A stretch of 64,000 nt of DNA from Methylohalomonas sp034521715 (GCA_034521715.1 JAXHLY010000006.1:19899-83898), one strand, 5' to 3'; positions 24,553 to 36,988 are shown, numbered from the stretch's first letter. A program made the numbers and translations. The notes: a model not told the origin generated them from the sequence alone.

Positions 24553-27165
24553 TTACAGACGTTCGCGCACCCAGTCGGGCACGCTGGCCAGCGCCTCCTG
24601 CAGCTGGCTGGGGTCGTTGCCACCGGCCTGGGCCATATCGGCGCGGCCGCCGCCCTTGCCGCCGACCTGCGCGGCGACGTAATTGACCAGTTCACCGGCA
24701 TTGACGCGATCGGTCTGGTCTTTGGTCACGCCGGCGACCAGGCTGACCTTGGATTCCTGCACGGTTGCCAGCACCAGTGCCGCCGAGCCAAGCTTGTTCT
24801 TGAGCTGATCGACGGTCTCGCGCAGGGTCTTCGGGTCGGCCCCCTCGAGTACGCGGGCCAGCACCTTCATGCCATCGACATCGATGGCCGCAGCCGCCAG
24901 ATCATCCCCGGCCGAGCTGGCCAGCTTCGATTTCAGCTGGCTGACCTCTTTATCCAGCCCGCGGTTGCGGTCGATCAGCTGTGAAAGCTTGTCTTCGATA
25001 TAATCCGGCTCGGCGCGCAGCAGTTCGGCCACCCTTTCCAGGCGACGCTCGGTCTTGTCGGCCCAGTGCAGGGCGCCACGGCCGGTCACGGCCTCGATAC
25101 GGCGCACGCCGGCGGCAATACCGGCCACCGCGACGATCTTGAACAGGCCGATATCGCCGGTGCGGACGACATGCGTACCGCCACACAGTTCGCGCGAGAA
25201 ATCCTCGCCGATATCCAGCACCCGCACTTCGTCGTCGTATTTTTCGCCGAACAGCGACATGGCACCCGATTCCAGCGCCGTCTCCAGCGGCATCACTTTC
25301 GCCTGCGTCTCGGTGTTTTTCAGGATCTCGGCATTAACCAGCCATTCGATCTCCTGGATCTCCTCATCGGTCAGGGCCTGCGGATGCGAGAAATCGAACC
25401 GCAACCGCTCCGGCGCGACCAGTGAACCCTTCTGGGTGACATGCTCGCCGAGTACCTTGCGCAGCGCTGCGTGCAGCAGATGCGTGGCCGAATGATTGCG
25501 CATGGTATCGGCCCGCGCCTGGGCTATCGATGCGCGCGTTCAGAGTCTGGCCGGCTTCGAGCCGTCCGCGGGTGACCTCGCCGAGATGGATATGCGCCTT
25601 GCTCACTGTTTCTGGGTATCGGAAACCGAGAATTCGCCGCTGTCACCCTGCAGCTGGCCGCGATCCCCGACCTGGCCGCCGGATTCGGCATAAAACGGTG
25701 TGCTTTCCAGCACCACGCCGCCGAACTCGCCTTCCTCAAGACTGTTGACGATCCTGCCCTCACGGTACAGCGCCACCACTTTACTTTTCTGCTCGCTGTG
25801 GTCATAGCCGGTAAATTCCGTGACCTGATCGATCTTCGGAAACTTCGACATATCCATGCTGAAACGGCTGGCCGCCCGGCCACGCGCGCGCTGGGCGTCC
25901 ATCGCCACCCTGAAACCCTCGTTGTCTATGGTCAGTCCGCGCTCGCGGGCGATATCGGCGGTCAGATCCACCGGGAAACCATAGGTGTCGTAAAGCTTGA
26001 ATATGGCCTCGCCCGGGATTTCCTTACCCTCGATTTTTGCCACGGTTTCCTCGAACAGTTTAAGCCCCTGGTCCAGGGTCTCGGCGAAACGCTGTTCCTC
26101 GCGATGGATGACATTTTCAATTTCAGACTGTTTGCTGAGCAGTTCCTGATAGGCATCACCCATCTTCTCGCCCAGCGGCTTTACCAGTTTATGGAAGAAT
26201 GGCTCGCGCATACCGAGCTTGTGACCGTGCCTGACGGCGCGGCGCAGGATGCGGCGCAGGACATAGCCGCGGTTTTCATTCGAGGGGCTGACGCCGTCGC
26301 TGATCAGGAAGGCAACGGCGCGGATGTGATCGGCAATCACCCGCCGCGAAACCAGATTATCGGGCTCGCCGGCACCAAGATCATCAACGGCCTTGATCAG
26401 GTGCTGGAACAGATCGATGTCGTAGTTGTTGTGTACACCCTGCATGACCGCGGCGATACGCTCCAGGCCCATGCCGGTATCCACAGACGGTTTCGGAATG
26501 GGATGCAGATTGTCGTGACTGTCGCGGTCGTACTGCGTGAACACCAGGTTCCAGATCTCGACGTAGCGATCACCCTCGGCCTCGGGCGTACCCGGCGGCC
26601 CGCCTTCGATCTCCGGGCCGTGGTCATAGAATATTTCGCTGCAGGGACCGCACGGCCCCGTCTCGCCCATGGACCAGAAATTGTCCTTTTCGTCACAGCG
26701 CGAGAAACGCGCCGGATCGACTTTCAGGTCGTCGAGCCAGATAGTCGCCGCCTCGTCATCGTCCTGGTATACCGTGACCCACAACTTCTCCGGCGGCAGG
26801 CCCAGGGTCTCGGTCAGGAAATCCCAGGCATAGTGAATGGCTTCCTGCTTGAAGTAATCACCGAAACTGAAGTTGCCCAGCATTTCGAAGAAGGTGTGAT
26901 GACGGGCGGTATAACCGACATTTTCCAAATCGTTGTGCTTGCCGCCGGCACGTACGCAGCGCTGCGAGCTCACCGCACGGCTGTAGGGGCGTTCCTCGAG
27001 ACCGAGAAAGACTTCCTTGAACTGCACCATGCCGGCGTTGGTGAACAGCAGTGTCGGATCGTTGGCCGGCACCAGCGAACTGGAAGGAACAAGGGTATGC
27101 CCGCTGGCCTGGAAATATTCCAGGAACGCGCTGCGGATCGCGTTGGTGGTCCATTTCTGACTCAT
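24553..27165 (-). CDS. alaS: Alanyl-tRNA synthetase AlaS (two frameshifts)
   Basis: About 870 residues in total. The class II catalytic core runs from the start (FLEYFQASGHTLVPSSSLVP) through MVQFKEVFLG and FFEMLGNFSFGDYFKQEAI. The editing domain carries zinc ligands NHSATHLLHAALR and CGGTHV, and the C-Ala tail ends near VGGKGGGRADMAQAGG. Breaks near 25606 and 25525 split the ORF between the catalytic and editing domains; single-base corrections give SDTQKQVSKAHIHLGEV and RIDAQARADTMRNHSAT. It charges tRNA-Ala and clears Ser/Gly mischarging. It lies downstream of recX. Confidence 0.96.
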
Positions 27166-27231
27166 GCGGCTTTTGGTCCGGGTTCTCGGTCAATTATCGT
27201 TATATAAGTCTTGCAGATACCGGGATCAGTT

Positions 27232-27686
27232 TCAGTCCCGGGCGTCCAGGCCCTGCAGTGCGCGGCTGATCTGCTCACCGCTGAAGCCGCGCTGCTGCAA
27301 AAATCTCACTGCCTTGGCATAGGTGCGGCGATCACCGGGCTCAATAATACCGAACCGCCGGCTCGACCTCGGCGGCCAGGCGCGTCCATTCGGGATCATT
27401 CGGATCGAGGTACTGATCGATGAGATGATCATCAACGCCGCGGCTACGCAGTACCTGCCTGATACGCAACGGGCCAGTAGCCCTTGCCGGTGCGCTCGTT
27501 GATATAGGCCTCGGTGATAACGGTCGTCACTCTGCAGATTCTCAGCGGCCAGTTCGTCAATAACCGCCTCGACCAGATCCACGCCGAAGCCGCGTGCGGC
27601 GAGCTTCTGCGCCAGTTCATCCCGGCTGTGCTCGCGCCGCGCCAGCAGGTCCATTGCCCGCTTGCGTAACTGCAGCCGTTCCTCGC

Positions 27687-27690
<4 letters not shown>
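27232..27690 (-). CDS. recX: Recombination regulator RecX (several frameshifts)
   Basis: A small helical-repeat protein that binds RecA filaments and limits their activity. The recognisable parts are AMDLLARREHSRDELAQKL at the start, GKGYWP then LRIRQVLRSRGVDDHLI in the middle, and AVRFLQQRGFSGEQISRAL at the end. They lie in three frames, with shifts near 27520, 27475 and 27360. The normal start region overlaps the recA stop. The best placed initiation codon is a CTG at 27690, with AGGAGG ten bases upstream; ATG 27654 would remove a conserved stretch. Order recA-recX-alaS is classical. Confidence 0.85.
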
Positions 27691-28735
<1,045 letters not shown>

Positions 28736-28809
28736 AATGGGTGTCCGTCGCTGGTGAATGGCGCTTTTAAGTGGCCCGGATTATCCCACAGATCAGGAGT
28801 GCGAAACAG

Positions 28810-29376
28810 TCAGCGGGCGGTCGTGCCGGAACCCAGCGGCCAGCGCTGCAGTATCTCGTAAGACGGCCCTTTATCCGTGCCAACCGACTGACACAACACG
28901 AATTCGCGCACCGGCCATTCGATCGGTTTGACATCGGGCCATGCCGGCTGCCGGGCCACCTTGCGCAGCAGGCTGACATGCGGGCGATAGGGACGGGTTT
29001 CAGCATCGACACCGCATGCCTCGGCGGCTTCCCGCAGCTTGAAGGCCAGTGCCAGCAGTTCGGGTGGCAGATGATGCGGGCCGAACCAGATGATCCGCGG
29101 CTGCGGCCAGTAGCCGTACCGTGACAGGACGAGATCGAACGGTTCCACGGTGACCCGCCCGGCGGCCTCTTCCAGGCACAGGCGCATGTCCCCGTTGGCC
29201 GGGCCGATAAACTCCAGGGTGATGTGAAAGTTGGCGGCCGGTACCCGGCGGCCCGTACCGCGCGGCAGCCTGGCAGCGGTCTCCACCAGCCTGCTGCGGA
29301 CTGATTCATCAGGCCAGAGTGCAAAAAAGAGCCGCAAGATGATGTCCCCCAACCCGCCCGTGGTTTGGTTATCCAT
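28810..29376 (-). CDS. thpR: RNA 2',3'-cyclic phosphodiesterase ThpR
   Basis: The 188-residue protein has the two HxT/S motifs of the 2H phosphoesterase superfamily: NFHITLEFIG near residue 50 and YRPHVSLLRK near residue 130. It opens 2',3'-cyclic phosphates on RNA ends; relatives also ligate tRNA halves in vitro. It lies 74 bases upstream of recA on the same strand and is divergent from a TPR protein gene. Intact. Confidence 0.92.
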   Translation of the reverse strand: MDNQTTGGLGDIILRLFFALWPDESVRSRLVETAARLPRGTGRRVPAANFHITLEFIGPANGDMRLCLEEAAGRVTVEPFDLVLSRYGYWPQPRIIWFGPHHLPPELLALAFKLREAAEACGVDAETRPYRPHVSLLRKVARQPAWPDVKPIEWPVREFVLCQSVGTDKGPSYEILQRWPLGSGTTAR

Positions 29377-29453
29377 GTCTTTATAAAGCGGATAACGTAT
29401 TACATGCGACAGTTCCCCCGTTTATGTCAATATATGCCAAAGGAGATTGAAAT

Positions 29454-29864
29454 ATGTATATTTTTTTCAGGCCGCTTGGGGTGCTGCTGCTGGCCCTGCT
29501 GGGCGGGCCGGCGATCTTCACGGCCGCGGCCCAGGATCCGGCCGAAGACTTTACGCAGGCCCGCCAGCATGCCGACAACGGTCAACTCCGCAAGGCTCTG
29601 GCGATTTATGAATCACTGGCCGCGAACTATCCGGACAATGCCGAATACCTGACCGAGCTCGGCCGCACGCAGCTCAGCCTGAAACGTGCGCTGGCCGCCA
29701 CCTGGTCGCTAAAGGACGCAATAGCCGCCGACCCGCAGCATGAAGAAGCCTACCGCCTGCTGTTACAGGCCTATTTTGAATCGGGCCAGAGTGAGCGTGC
29801 TTACGGAATACTGCAGGAGGCCCGCGAACGGTTTGGCGATCGGCCGTGGATGGAGGATCCTTGA
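29454..29864 (+). CDS. Secreted tetratricopeptide-repeat protein
   Basis: The 136-residue protein has a signal peptide (LGVLLLALLGGPAIFTAAAQ) and about three TPR motifs (ALAIYESLAANYPDNAEYL, LAATWSLKDAIAADPQHEEA and AYRLLLQAYFESGQSERAY). It is periplasmic by prediction. TPR units of this kind mediate protein contacts; no partner is obvious. A purine-rich AAAGGAG ribosome site precedes the ATG. A short transposase-free repeat follows about 55 bases downstream. Confidence 0.85.
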   Translation: MYIFFRPLGVLLLALLGGPAIFTAAAQDPAEDFTQARQHADNGQLRKALAIYESLAANYPDNAEYLTELGRTQLSLKRALAATWSLKDAIAADPQHEEAYRLLLQAYFESGQSERAYGILQEARERFGDRPWMEDP

Positions 29865-29919
29865 GAGTGAAAAACAGTACTCAAAATTGCCTTGTCATTT
29901 CCCAATCTGTCATTTTCCC

Positions 29920-30051
29920 GTCTGTCCTTTCGAAGGAACGAAGTGACTGAGAAATCCGCCGCAGGCGTCCCGAGCGCAGCGAGGGATCTTCAAAAAGATC
30001 TCTCCCTGCGGTCGAGACAGGGATTTCTCGCTGACGCACGAAATGACAATC
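29920..30051. repeat. Dispersed repeat, copy C (degenerate)
   Basis: Related in inverted orientation to the copies at 12 kb and 22 kb: GTCCCGAGCGCAGCGAGGGA, a central AAGATCTCTCCCTGCGG and GTCGAGACAGGGATTTCTCG are shared. The AGCTCTGAATAAT terminal repeats are missing here, so this is a partial copy. No coding content. Confidence 0.75.
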
Positions 30052-30068
30052 AGTAGCTTTATAAAAAT

Positions 30069-30591
30069 TCAGATTTTACCTGCAGCGGCACGATCAATCA
30101 CACCTTCCAGTGCCAGTGCTGCAGACTGCCGCCGAATGGCCTGGCGATCACCTTTCAGCTGTACACGTACGCTGTAAACATGACCGCCCTGTACTGCCCA
30201 TGCCATACAGACGGTTCCCACCGGCTTGGCCCTGGTACCGCCGTCCGGCCCGGCGATACCGGTAACGGCAACGGCAATATCGGCATGGCTCGCATTCAGT
30301 GCGCCAGTTGCCATTTCAGCGGCGGTTTCCTCGCTCACTGCACCGTGTTTCTCCAGCGTCGCCTTGCTGACACCGAGCAACTCCTGCTTGGATTCATTCG
30401 AATACGTCACCAGCGAACGCTCAAACCAGTCGGAACTGCCGGGTATGCGCGTCACCCATTCGGCGATCATGCCACCAGTACAGGATTCCGCAGTAACCAG
30501 TTTCAGGCCCGCCGCCAGCAAGGCCTGTCCCGCCTTCCTGCGCCAGTTCCATCGGCCGGATGCGCAATGCGGAAGGATTCTGATCGTGCAT
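30069..30591 (-). CDS. pncC: Nicotinamide-nucleotide amidohydrolase PncC / CinA C-terminal domain (one frameshift)
   Basis: A single-domain CinA_C protein of about 173 residues: LKLVTAESCTGGMIAEWVT, YSNESKQELLGVSKATLEKHG, AVAVTGIAGPDGGTRAKPVG and the final block VQLKGDRQAIRRQSA. It deamidates NMN to nicotinic acid mononucleotide in NAD recycling. The ATG at 30591 (MHDQNPSALRI) is in another frame; an extra G near 30541 separates it from the conserved part. It starts 4 bases after the tadA stop, so both are likely one transcript. The pncC-recA neighbourhood is common. Confidence 0.92.
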
Positions 30592-30595
30592 CGCG

Positions 30596-31051
30596 TCACT
30601 GTTCGCTGCGCCGGTCTCTGAAAAATTCAGTCAGCAGGCTGCCGCATTCATTCGCCAGTATGCCGCCCTCGACTTCGACATAATGATTGAGCTTGCGGGT
30701 ACCGAGAATATTGAACACGCTGCCGGCGGCGCCGGTCTTCGGATCGGCGGCGCCGTAAACCACCCGTTTCAGACGTGCCTGAATAGCGGCACCGGCACAC
30801 ATGGTGCAGGGTTCCAGCGTGACATATAACGTGCACCCGGGCAGGCGGTAATTGCCGAGCCGGGCCGTGGCAGCACGCAGGGTGACGATCTCGGCATGGG
30901 CGCTGGGATCGCAGGTAGCGATCGGCCGGTTCCAGCCCTGGGCGATAAATTCATCATCCCTGACCAGCACCGCGCCAACCGGGACTTCGCCGGCGGCCCG
31001 CGCCTCGCGCGCCTGGTCGAGGGCCTTCTGCATCCAGTCTTCATCTGTCAT
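30596..31051 (-). CDS. tadA: tRNA-specific adenosine deaminase TadA
   Basis: The 151-residue zinc deaminase has the signature HAEIV (zinc His and catalytic Glu, about residue 57) and PCTMC (two zinc Cys), with the TadA opening DEDWMQKALDQAREA. It converts A34 to inosine in tRNA-Arg(ACG), the very tRNA encoded at 22.6 kb, and is essential in most bacteria. The frame extends to 31135, but the extension has no family similarity, so ATG 31051 is preferred. The conserved TadA core is intact. Confidence 0.95.
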   Translation of the reverse strand: MTDEDWMQKALDQAREARAAGEVPVGAVLVRDDEFIAQGWNRPIATCDPSAHAEIVTLRAATARLGNYRLPGCTLYVTLEPCTMCAGAAIQARLKRVVYGAADPKTGAAGSVFNILGTRKLNHYVEVEGGILANECGSLLTEFFRDRRSEQ

Positions 31052-31274
31052 TTTCTTGTGGGCTTGTCGAGCGGTACCGCTATCCAAAATACCCGACAGC
31101 GTAGTCTGATTCACGGAGCATATTTTACCATGCAAACAGGTTAGATATTCCGGGATACCTTAACAAACAATCGACTATTCAAAATCCCCGGGCCAGACCG
31201 GGGTGAATCGTTCCGGGATTTCCGAAGACCCCGAATCCTTCGAGCGAAGGGGATTCGCTAGTCTGTCCACCTAT

Positions 31275-33744
31275 TCACCGCAAGGATTCCACCACCAGCC
31301 GAATTTCACCGTATGAAAAGGCATCTCCCAGGTGGTCCTTGATGACCTTCAGGCTGTCGTTGCCGAGGTCATTGGCGGCCTGTTGGATCACGGCTATCTT
31401 GTCCCGGGTCACGAGTTCGCGAACATCCAGTTCCCCCATGCCTACATAATGTGCCAGATGACCCTCGATGGTGGTGACAGCCAGCCCCCGCTCCTCGGCG
31501 ATTTCCTGAATACTCATGCCCTGGAGAAAAAGTTCGTAGCTGGCGCGTTTGGTGTCCTTTTCCGGTTTCTTTCTGCTTGCCGGATTGCTCCGGCAACTGT
31601 TTCGGCTCAACCCCCTGCTCTCGGCAGTAGTCGCGAATAAGTTCGACGCATGTCCTCGCCGCACTTTTCCACGGTCCGTTTCCCCACACCCTGGATTTGC
31701 AGCAATGCTTCCAGGGTATCGGGCAGCAGGATAGCGATTCCGGATCAATACGCGCTGGTGCAGGATACGATAATGTTCCACCTGGTTCTTCCCTGGCCTG
31801 TTGGGCACGCCAGTCCTTGAGTGCCTGCAATAATTGCGGGTCTTGTACATCCGAAGCGTTAAATTCCATGTTTTGTTTTTTTACCGCTGGCTGCGATTGG
31901 AGGTCGAGATGCGCGCGGGCGACGGCGTCAAGATAATCGCAGGTAGCGAAGCCTTCGCGGCAACTGTCCAGGCCGGCGAACTTGACGGCAAGCTCCTGCC
32001 TCAGGGTATCCAGAGTTTTATTCGATCTGCCGGCGAATTTCCTTGTTGTCGGTGTCGAAGCTGAAGGCGTCCAGCCAGGAGAGCGGGCCGGTCTGCAGTT
32101 TGTCGGTGAAATACACCGCCGCCTTTCGGATCCGTTCCTGAATATGCGCGTCTTCTTCCGGGATCTTCCCCGGCGCAGAACAAGCCCTGCAGTTGATGCC
32201 TGAATTTATCGGCGACCACGATGATATCGTCGATGGTTTGTTTTTCCAGGACGTCGAGGTTATCCATGCCGCTGCACTGGATGAGTTTGGCGTGATCGCG
32301 CAATTTGCGGGTAAAGTTTCTCAGACTGGAAGCCAGCGGCTGGTAATCGAAGCAATCCAGCAGCAGCTGTTGTTGATACAGGACGCGGGCCCTGCGCAAC
32401 TGGTCCTCGTCAGGCGGCTGCTGACTGGCCTGGTTGACGAACTGTGACACGGTGCTGTCCGTCTTGACCACGCTGGCGGAGATGGGCGAGGAAAGCACTA
32501 TGCCGTCAAAAGTTTTGCAGCGACTCAGGGCAACGTATACCTGGCCGTGGGAGAAGGCGGCCTCGGCATCGATGATGGCGCGCTCAAAGGTCAGTCCCTG
32601 GCTTTTGTGGATGGTAATGGCCCAGGCCAGCCGCAGCGGGAATTGGATGAAGCGGCCGATCACTTCCGCGCTGATTTCCCTGGTCCTGGCATCCAGGGTG
32701 TATTTGATGTTTTCCCAGCTGACCGGCTCGATCAGGATTTCCTCGTCGTCGCCGGGGCATTGTACGGCGATCTGTTCGTCTCCGATGCGGGTAATCCTGC
32801 CGATCTTGCCATTAAAGTAACGTTTTTCCGCCGAGCTGTCGTTGCGCACGAACATGACCTGCGCGCCTTCCTTCAGCACCAGTCGTTCGGCGGTCGGATA
32901 GGCATGCTCGGGATAATCGCCTTCTATGCCGGCCGGGAAGGTGAAACTTTCTGACTCCAACGCCTCCAGTTGTCGGTTATTGATATTGTCGGCTTTGCGA
33001 TTGTGGGTGGTGAGGGTGATGTAATCCTCATCCTCGCCTGGATGAAAGCCCGGTACGTAGCGGCTGTTGAGGATTTGCAGCGTGGCATCGTCGAGCTGAT
33101 TGTCGCGCACCCGGCTCAGCAGCTGGATAAAATCCGCATCGGACTGACGGTAAATGCGTTGCAGTTCGATACTGACCATATCCGTTTGTTTCAGTGCGTT
33201 GCTGCTGAAGAAATAACAGGAATCGTAATAGGGAGCGAGCAGGGGCCATTCCTGTTCCCTGATTACCGGTGACAATTGATGCAGATCGCCGATCATCAGC
33301 AACTGCACGCCGCCGAACGGCTGTTGCCGCTTCCTGAAACGGCGCAGCACGGCATCCACTCCGTCAAGCAAATCGGCACGCACCATACTGATTTCATCGA
33401 TTACCAGCAGATTCCAGGCTCTTGATGATATCGATCTTCTCCTCGCTGAAGCGGCGCTGTTGCAGATTGCTGCCCGGCACATAGGGCCCGAATGGCAGCT
33501 GAAAAAAGGAATGCAGGGTGACACCACCCGCGTTGATGGCGGCCACGCCGGTGGGAGCGGTGACGATCATGCGCTTAAGGCAATTCTCCTTGAGATAATG
33601 CAGAAAGGTGGTCTTGCCCGTGCCGGCCTTGCCCGTCAGGAAGATGTGGTAGCCGGTGTATTGTACGAAATCGTGAGCCAGTTGCAGGTCGCGGTTGGAA
33701 TTATCTTGTAGGGGAGTATGTATTACCATTTCGTCCTGAAGCAT
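31275..33744 (-). CDS. Pif1/RecD-like helicase with HRDC and HTH domains (multiple frameshifts)
   Basis: One long gene of about 820 codons broken by at least six shifts. Amino end: Walker A GKAGTGKTTFL and VTAPTGVAAINAGGVTLHSFF (Pif1-type), then LLVIDEISMVRADLLDG, GDLHQLSPV and the UvrD-like C motifs AWAITIHKSQGLTFERAII and QVYVALSRC. The carboxy part, in three frames, shows an HRDC domain (PQLLQALKDWRAQQAREE, LLQIQGVGKRT) and a helix-turn-helix (GMSIQEIAEERGLAVTTIEG). This domain order is known from uncharacterised bacterial Pif1 relatives. It probably unwinds 5'-tailed or structured DNA. Main breaks are near 33420, 32170, 32030, 31765, 31650 and 31560. Confidence 0.85.
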
Positions 33745-33780
33745 CCTTGCTATCGGTTACCGGCATTTTACCACTGCGTC

Positions 33781-35353
33781 CTACTCCCATTCGATGGTGG
33801 CCGGCGGCTTGCTGGAGATATCGTAGGTCACGCGCGAGATGCCGTCGATCTCGTTGATGATGCGGCGGGCGACATGATCCAGGAACTCCGCCGGCAGGCG
33901 GGCCCACTGGGCGGTCATGAAATCGATGGTCTCCACGGCGCGCAGGGCAATCACATAATCGTAACCGCGGCTGTCGCCTTTCACACCGACCGACCGCACC
34001 GGCAGAAATACGGCGAATGCCTGGCTGGTCTGGTCATAGAGATCGTGCTTGCGCAGCTCCTCGATGAAGATCGCATCGGCCAGGCGCAGCAAATCAGCGT
34101 ATTCCTTTCTGACTTCACCAAGAATGCGCACCCCCAGCCCGGGTCCCGGAAACGGATGCCGGTGCACCATGTCCCGTGGCAGGCCGAGGCTGACGCCGAG
34201 CTTGCGTACTTCGTCCTTGAACAGTTCACGCAGCGGCTCCAGCAGTTTCAGTTTCATGGTCTCGGGCAGACCGCCGACGTTGTGATGCGACTTGATTATA
34301 TGCGCCTTGCCGGTCGTGGCGCCGGCGGATTCAATAACGTCCGGGTAGATCGTTCCCTGCGCCAGCCACTGGATGTTTTCTATTTTCTCGGCCTCGTCAT
34401 CAAACACATCGATAAAGGTGCCGCCGATAATCTTGCGTTTCTGCTCCGGGTCATCGGTACCCTCGAGCGCGGAAAGGAAACGATCCTCGGCATCGACCCG
34501 GATGACGCAGATGCCCATGTTTTTCGCAAACGTTGCCATGACCTGGTCGCCTTCATGCAGGCGCAGCAAGCCATTGTCAACAAACACACAGGTCAGCTGA
34601 TCACCGATCGCCTCGTGCAGCAGGGCGGCGACGACGCTGGAATCGACGCCACCGGACAGGCCCAGCAGAACATTATCGCTGCCGACCGTTTCACGGACAC
34701 TGTGAATCAGATCCTCGGCGATGTTTTCCGTCGTCCACAGTCCCCGGCAGCCAGCGATGTTATAAAGGAAGCGTTGCAGGATGGCCTTGCCCTGTGTTGT
34801 ATGCGTGACCTCGGGGTGAAACTGCAGGGCATAGAAGCGGCGGTTTTCATCCGCCATCGCGGCGATCGGCGCGTTGTCCGTGCTGGCAATGACCTTGAAG
34901 CCATCCGGGCAGCTGCGTGACGTGATCGCCGTGGCTCATCCACACATCGAGCAGCCCGTGACCCTGTTCATTGACGTGATCCTGAATATCGCGCAGCAGA
35001 TCGGAATGCCCGCGTGCACGCACCCTGGCAAAACCGAATTCGCGTTTACCGGACGGCTCGACACCGCCGCCGAGCTGTACTGCCATGGTCTGCATGCCGT
35101 AACAGATGCCGAGAACCGGCACGCCCAGTTCGAACACGATCTGCGGCGCGCGGATATCGGTACACGCGTGGACGGATTCCGGGCCGCCGGAAAGGATGAT
35201 GGCAGTGGGCCGAAAGGACTTGATGTCATCTGCTGAAACATCCCAGGCATATATCTCGCAATAGATGCTCGCCTCGCGCACGCGGCGGGCGATGAGCTGA
35301 GTGTACTGGGATCCGAAGTCAAGGATTAATACTTTTTCAGCATGAATATCCAT
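33781..35353 (-). CDS. guaA: GMP synthase GuaA (one frameshift)
   Basis: About 524 residues. The glutaminase domain starts VLILDFGSQYTQLIARRVRE, with the catalytic Cys in GICYGMQTM and the later His/Glu of QFHPEVTHT. The synthetase domain has the PP-loop LLGLSGGVDSSVVAALL, and the dimer domain ends ISRVTYDISSKPPATIEWE. An extra G near 34907 breaks the ORF within HVTQLPDGFKVIA. It aminates XMP to GMP. It follows guaB on the same strand, separated by a copy of the dispersed repeat. Confidence 0.96.
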
Positions 35354-35382
35354 GATTGTTCAGCAGAAAGGATCAGCAGTCA

Positions 35383-35470
35383 GTGTCATTTCGAGCGCAG
35401 CGAGAAATCTTTGGTTACGTTCATTTTCCTGAACATCAAAAAGATTTCTCCTGTTGGTCGAAATGACACC
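35383..35470. repeat. Dispersed repeat, copy D (short form) between guaB and guaA
   Basis: Short hairpin-forming copy with arms GTGTCATTTCGA and TCGAAATGACACC, an inner GAGAAATCTTT/AAAGATTTCTCC pairing and no long central block. It lies in the guaB-guaA intergenic space and could affect read-through between them. Confidence 0.8.
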
Positions 35471-35524
35471 CAAGATTTCGAACGGTCTGTCGATCGTGTC
35501 CAAGTCAAGTGCTGACTGACGGGA

Positions 35525-36988
35525 CTAATCCAGGCGATAGTTTGGAGCCTCTTTGGTAATCGTCACGTCATGCACATGGCTCTCGCGGATACCGGCATTG
35601 GTCAGGCGCACGAACTCGGCCCTGGTGCGCATCTCCTCGAGATTCTGGCAACCGGTATAACCCATCGCCGCGCGCAGCCCGCCGAGCAGCTGATGCACGA
35701 TCGCGGTCAGCGGACCCTTGTAGGGCACGCGGCCCTCGATGCCTTCCGGCACCAGCTTTTCGATTTCATCGTTTTCCTGGAAATAGCGATCGGATGAACC
35801 ATGGGTCTGTGACATGGCGCCCAGCGATCCCATGCCGCGGTAGGATTTGTAGGAACGGCCCTGGTACAGCTCGACCTCGCCCGGGGCCTCCTCGGTACCG
35901 GCGAACAGTCCGCCGATCATCACGGCATAGGCGCCGGAGACGATGGCCTTGGCAACATCGCCGGAATAACGGATACCACCGTCGGAGATTACCGGTACGC
36001 CGGATTTTTTCAGCGCCGCGGCCACGGTGGACACGGCCGTGACCTGCGGCACGCCGATACCGGTGACAATGCGCGTGGTGCAGATCGATCCCGGGCCGAT
36101 ACCGACCTTGACGCCATCCACACCGGCATCGACCAGCGCCTTGCCGCCCTCTGCCGTGGCGACATTGCCGCCGATGATCTGGCTGTCCGGGTATTTCTCC
36201 CGTACCCAGCGCACCATGTCCAGCACACCGCGTGAATGACCATGCGCGGTATCGACCACGATGACATCGACGCCGGCGTTCATCAGCGCCTCGACACGCT
36301 CGTAACTGCCCTCACCGACGCCGACGGCGGCACCGACGCGCAGGCGTTCGTGCTCGTCCTTGCAGGCGTTGGGGAATTCCTTCGACTTCTGGATATCCTT
36401 GACGGTAATCAGGCCGCGCAGCTCGAACTCGTCATTGACCACCAGCACCTTCTCGATGCGATACTGGTGCAGCAGGCCGATGACTTCTTCGTTGCCGGCT
36501 TCTTCCGCCACCGTGACCAGCTTGTCCTTCGGCGTCATGATGCGCGATACCGGCGAGTCGTAATGGGTCTCGAAACGCAGGTCGCGGCTGGTCACAATAC
36601 CGACCAGTTCGCCGTCGTCGACCACCGGCACGCCGGAAATATCGTTGTGGCGGGTCAGTTCCAGGACCTCGCGGATCGTGGTCTTCGGTCCGACCGTGAT
36701 CGGGTCGCGGATGACACCGCTTTCGAATTTCTTCACCGTGCGTACCTGCAGGGCCTGTTCTTCCGGACTCATGTTCTTGTGGATGACGCCCAGGCCGCCG
36801 GCCTGCGCCAGGGTAATGGCGAGCCGGGCCTCGGTCACGGTATCCATGGCCGCCGAGGTGATGGGGATATTGAGGGTGATGTCGCGGGTCAGCGGGGTGG
36901 ACAGATCAACCGCGCGGGGAAGCACCTCCGAATAGGCGGGTTTCAGGAGAACATCGTCAAAAGTGAGTGCTTCTTCAGGCGCGATCAT
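35525..36988 (-). CDS. guaB: IMP dehydrogenase GuaB
   Basis: Complete, 487 residues. The TIM barrel starts EEALTFDDVLLKPAYSEVLP. A CBS-domain pair (about residues 95-205; ISGVPVVDDGELVGIVTSRD and VLVVNDEFELRGLITVKDI) is inserted, the catalytic loop GIGPGSICTTRIVTG carries Cys, and the mobile flap YRGMGSLGAM is present. It oxidises IMP to XMP, the first step to GMP. It diverges from xseA across a 140-base promoter space, the usual gammaproteobacterial layout. Confidence 0.98.
   Translation of the reverse strand: MIAPEEALTFDDVLLKPAYSEVLPRAVDLSTPLTRDITLNIPITSAAMDTVTEARLAITLAQAGGLGVIHKNMSPEEQALQVRTVKKFESGVIRDPITVGPKTTIREVLELTRHNDISGVPVVDDGELVGIVTSRDLRFETHYDSPVSRIMTPKDKLVTVAEEAGNEEVIGLLHQYRIEKVLVVNDEFELRGLITVKDIQKSKEFPNACKDEHERLRVGAAVGVGEGSYERVEALMNAGVDVIVVDTAHGHSRGVLDMVRWVREKYPDSQIIGGNVATAEGGKALVDAGVDGVKVGIGPGSICTTRIVTGIGVPQVTAVSTVAAALKKSGVPVISDGGIRYSGDVAKAIVSGAYAVMIGGLFAGTEEAPGEVELYQGRSYKSYRGMGSLGAMSQTHGSSDRYFQENDEIEKLVPEGIEGRVPYKGPLTAIVHQLLGGLRAAMGYTGCQNLEEMRTRAEFVRLTNAGIRESHVHDVTITKEAPNYRLD

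Noticed and set aside
25798..27207. 469-codon plus-strand frame opposite alaS
   Set aside because: Mirror frame of a strongly conserved gene, with no family features of its own.
33718..34920. 400-codon plus-strand frame opposite guaA
   Set aside because: Antisense shadow of guaA without recognisable domains.
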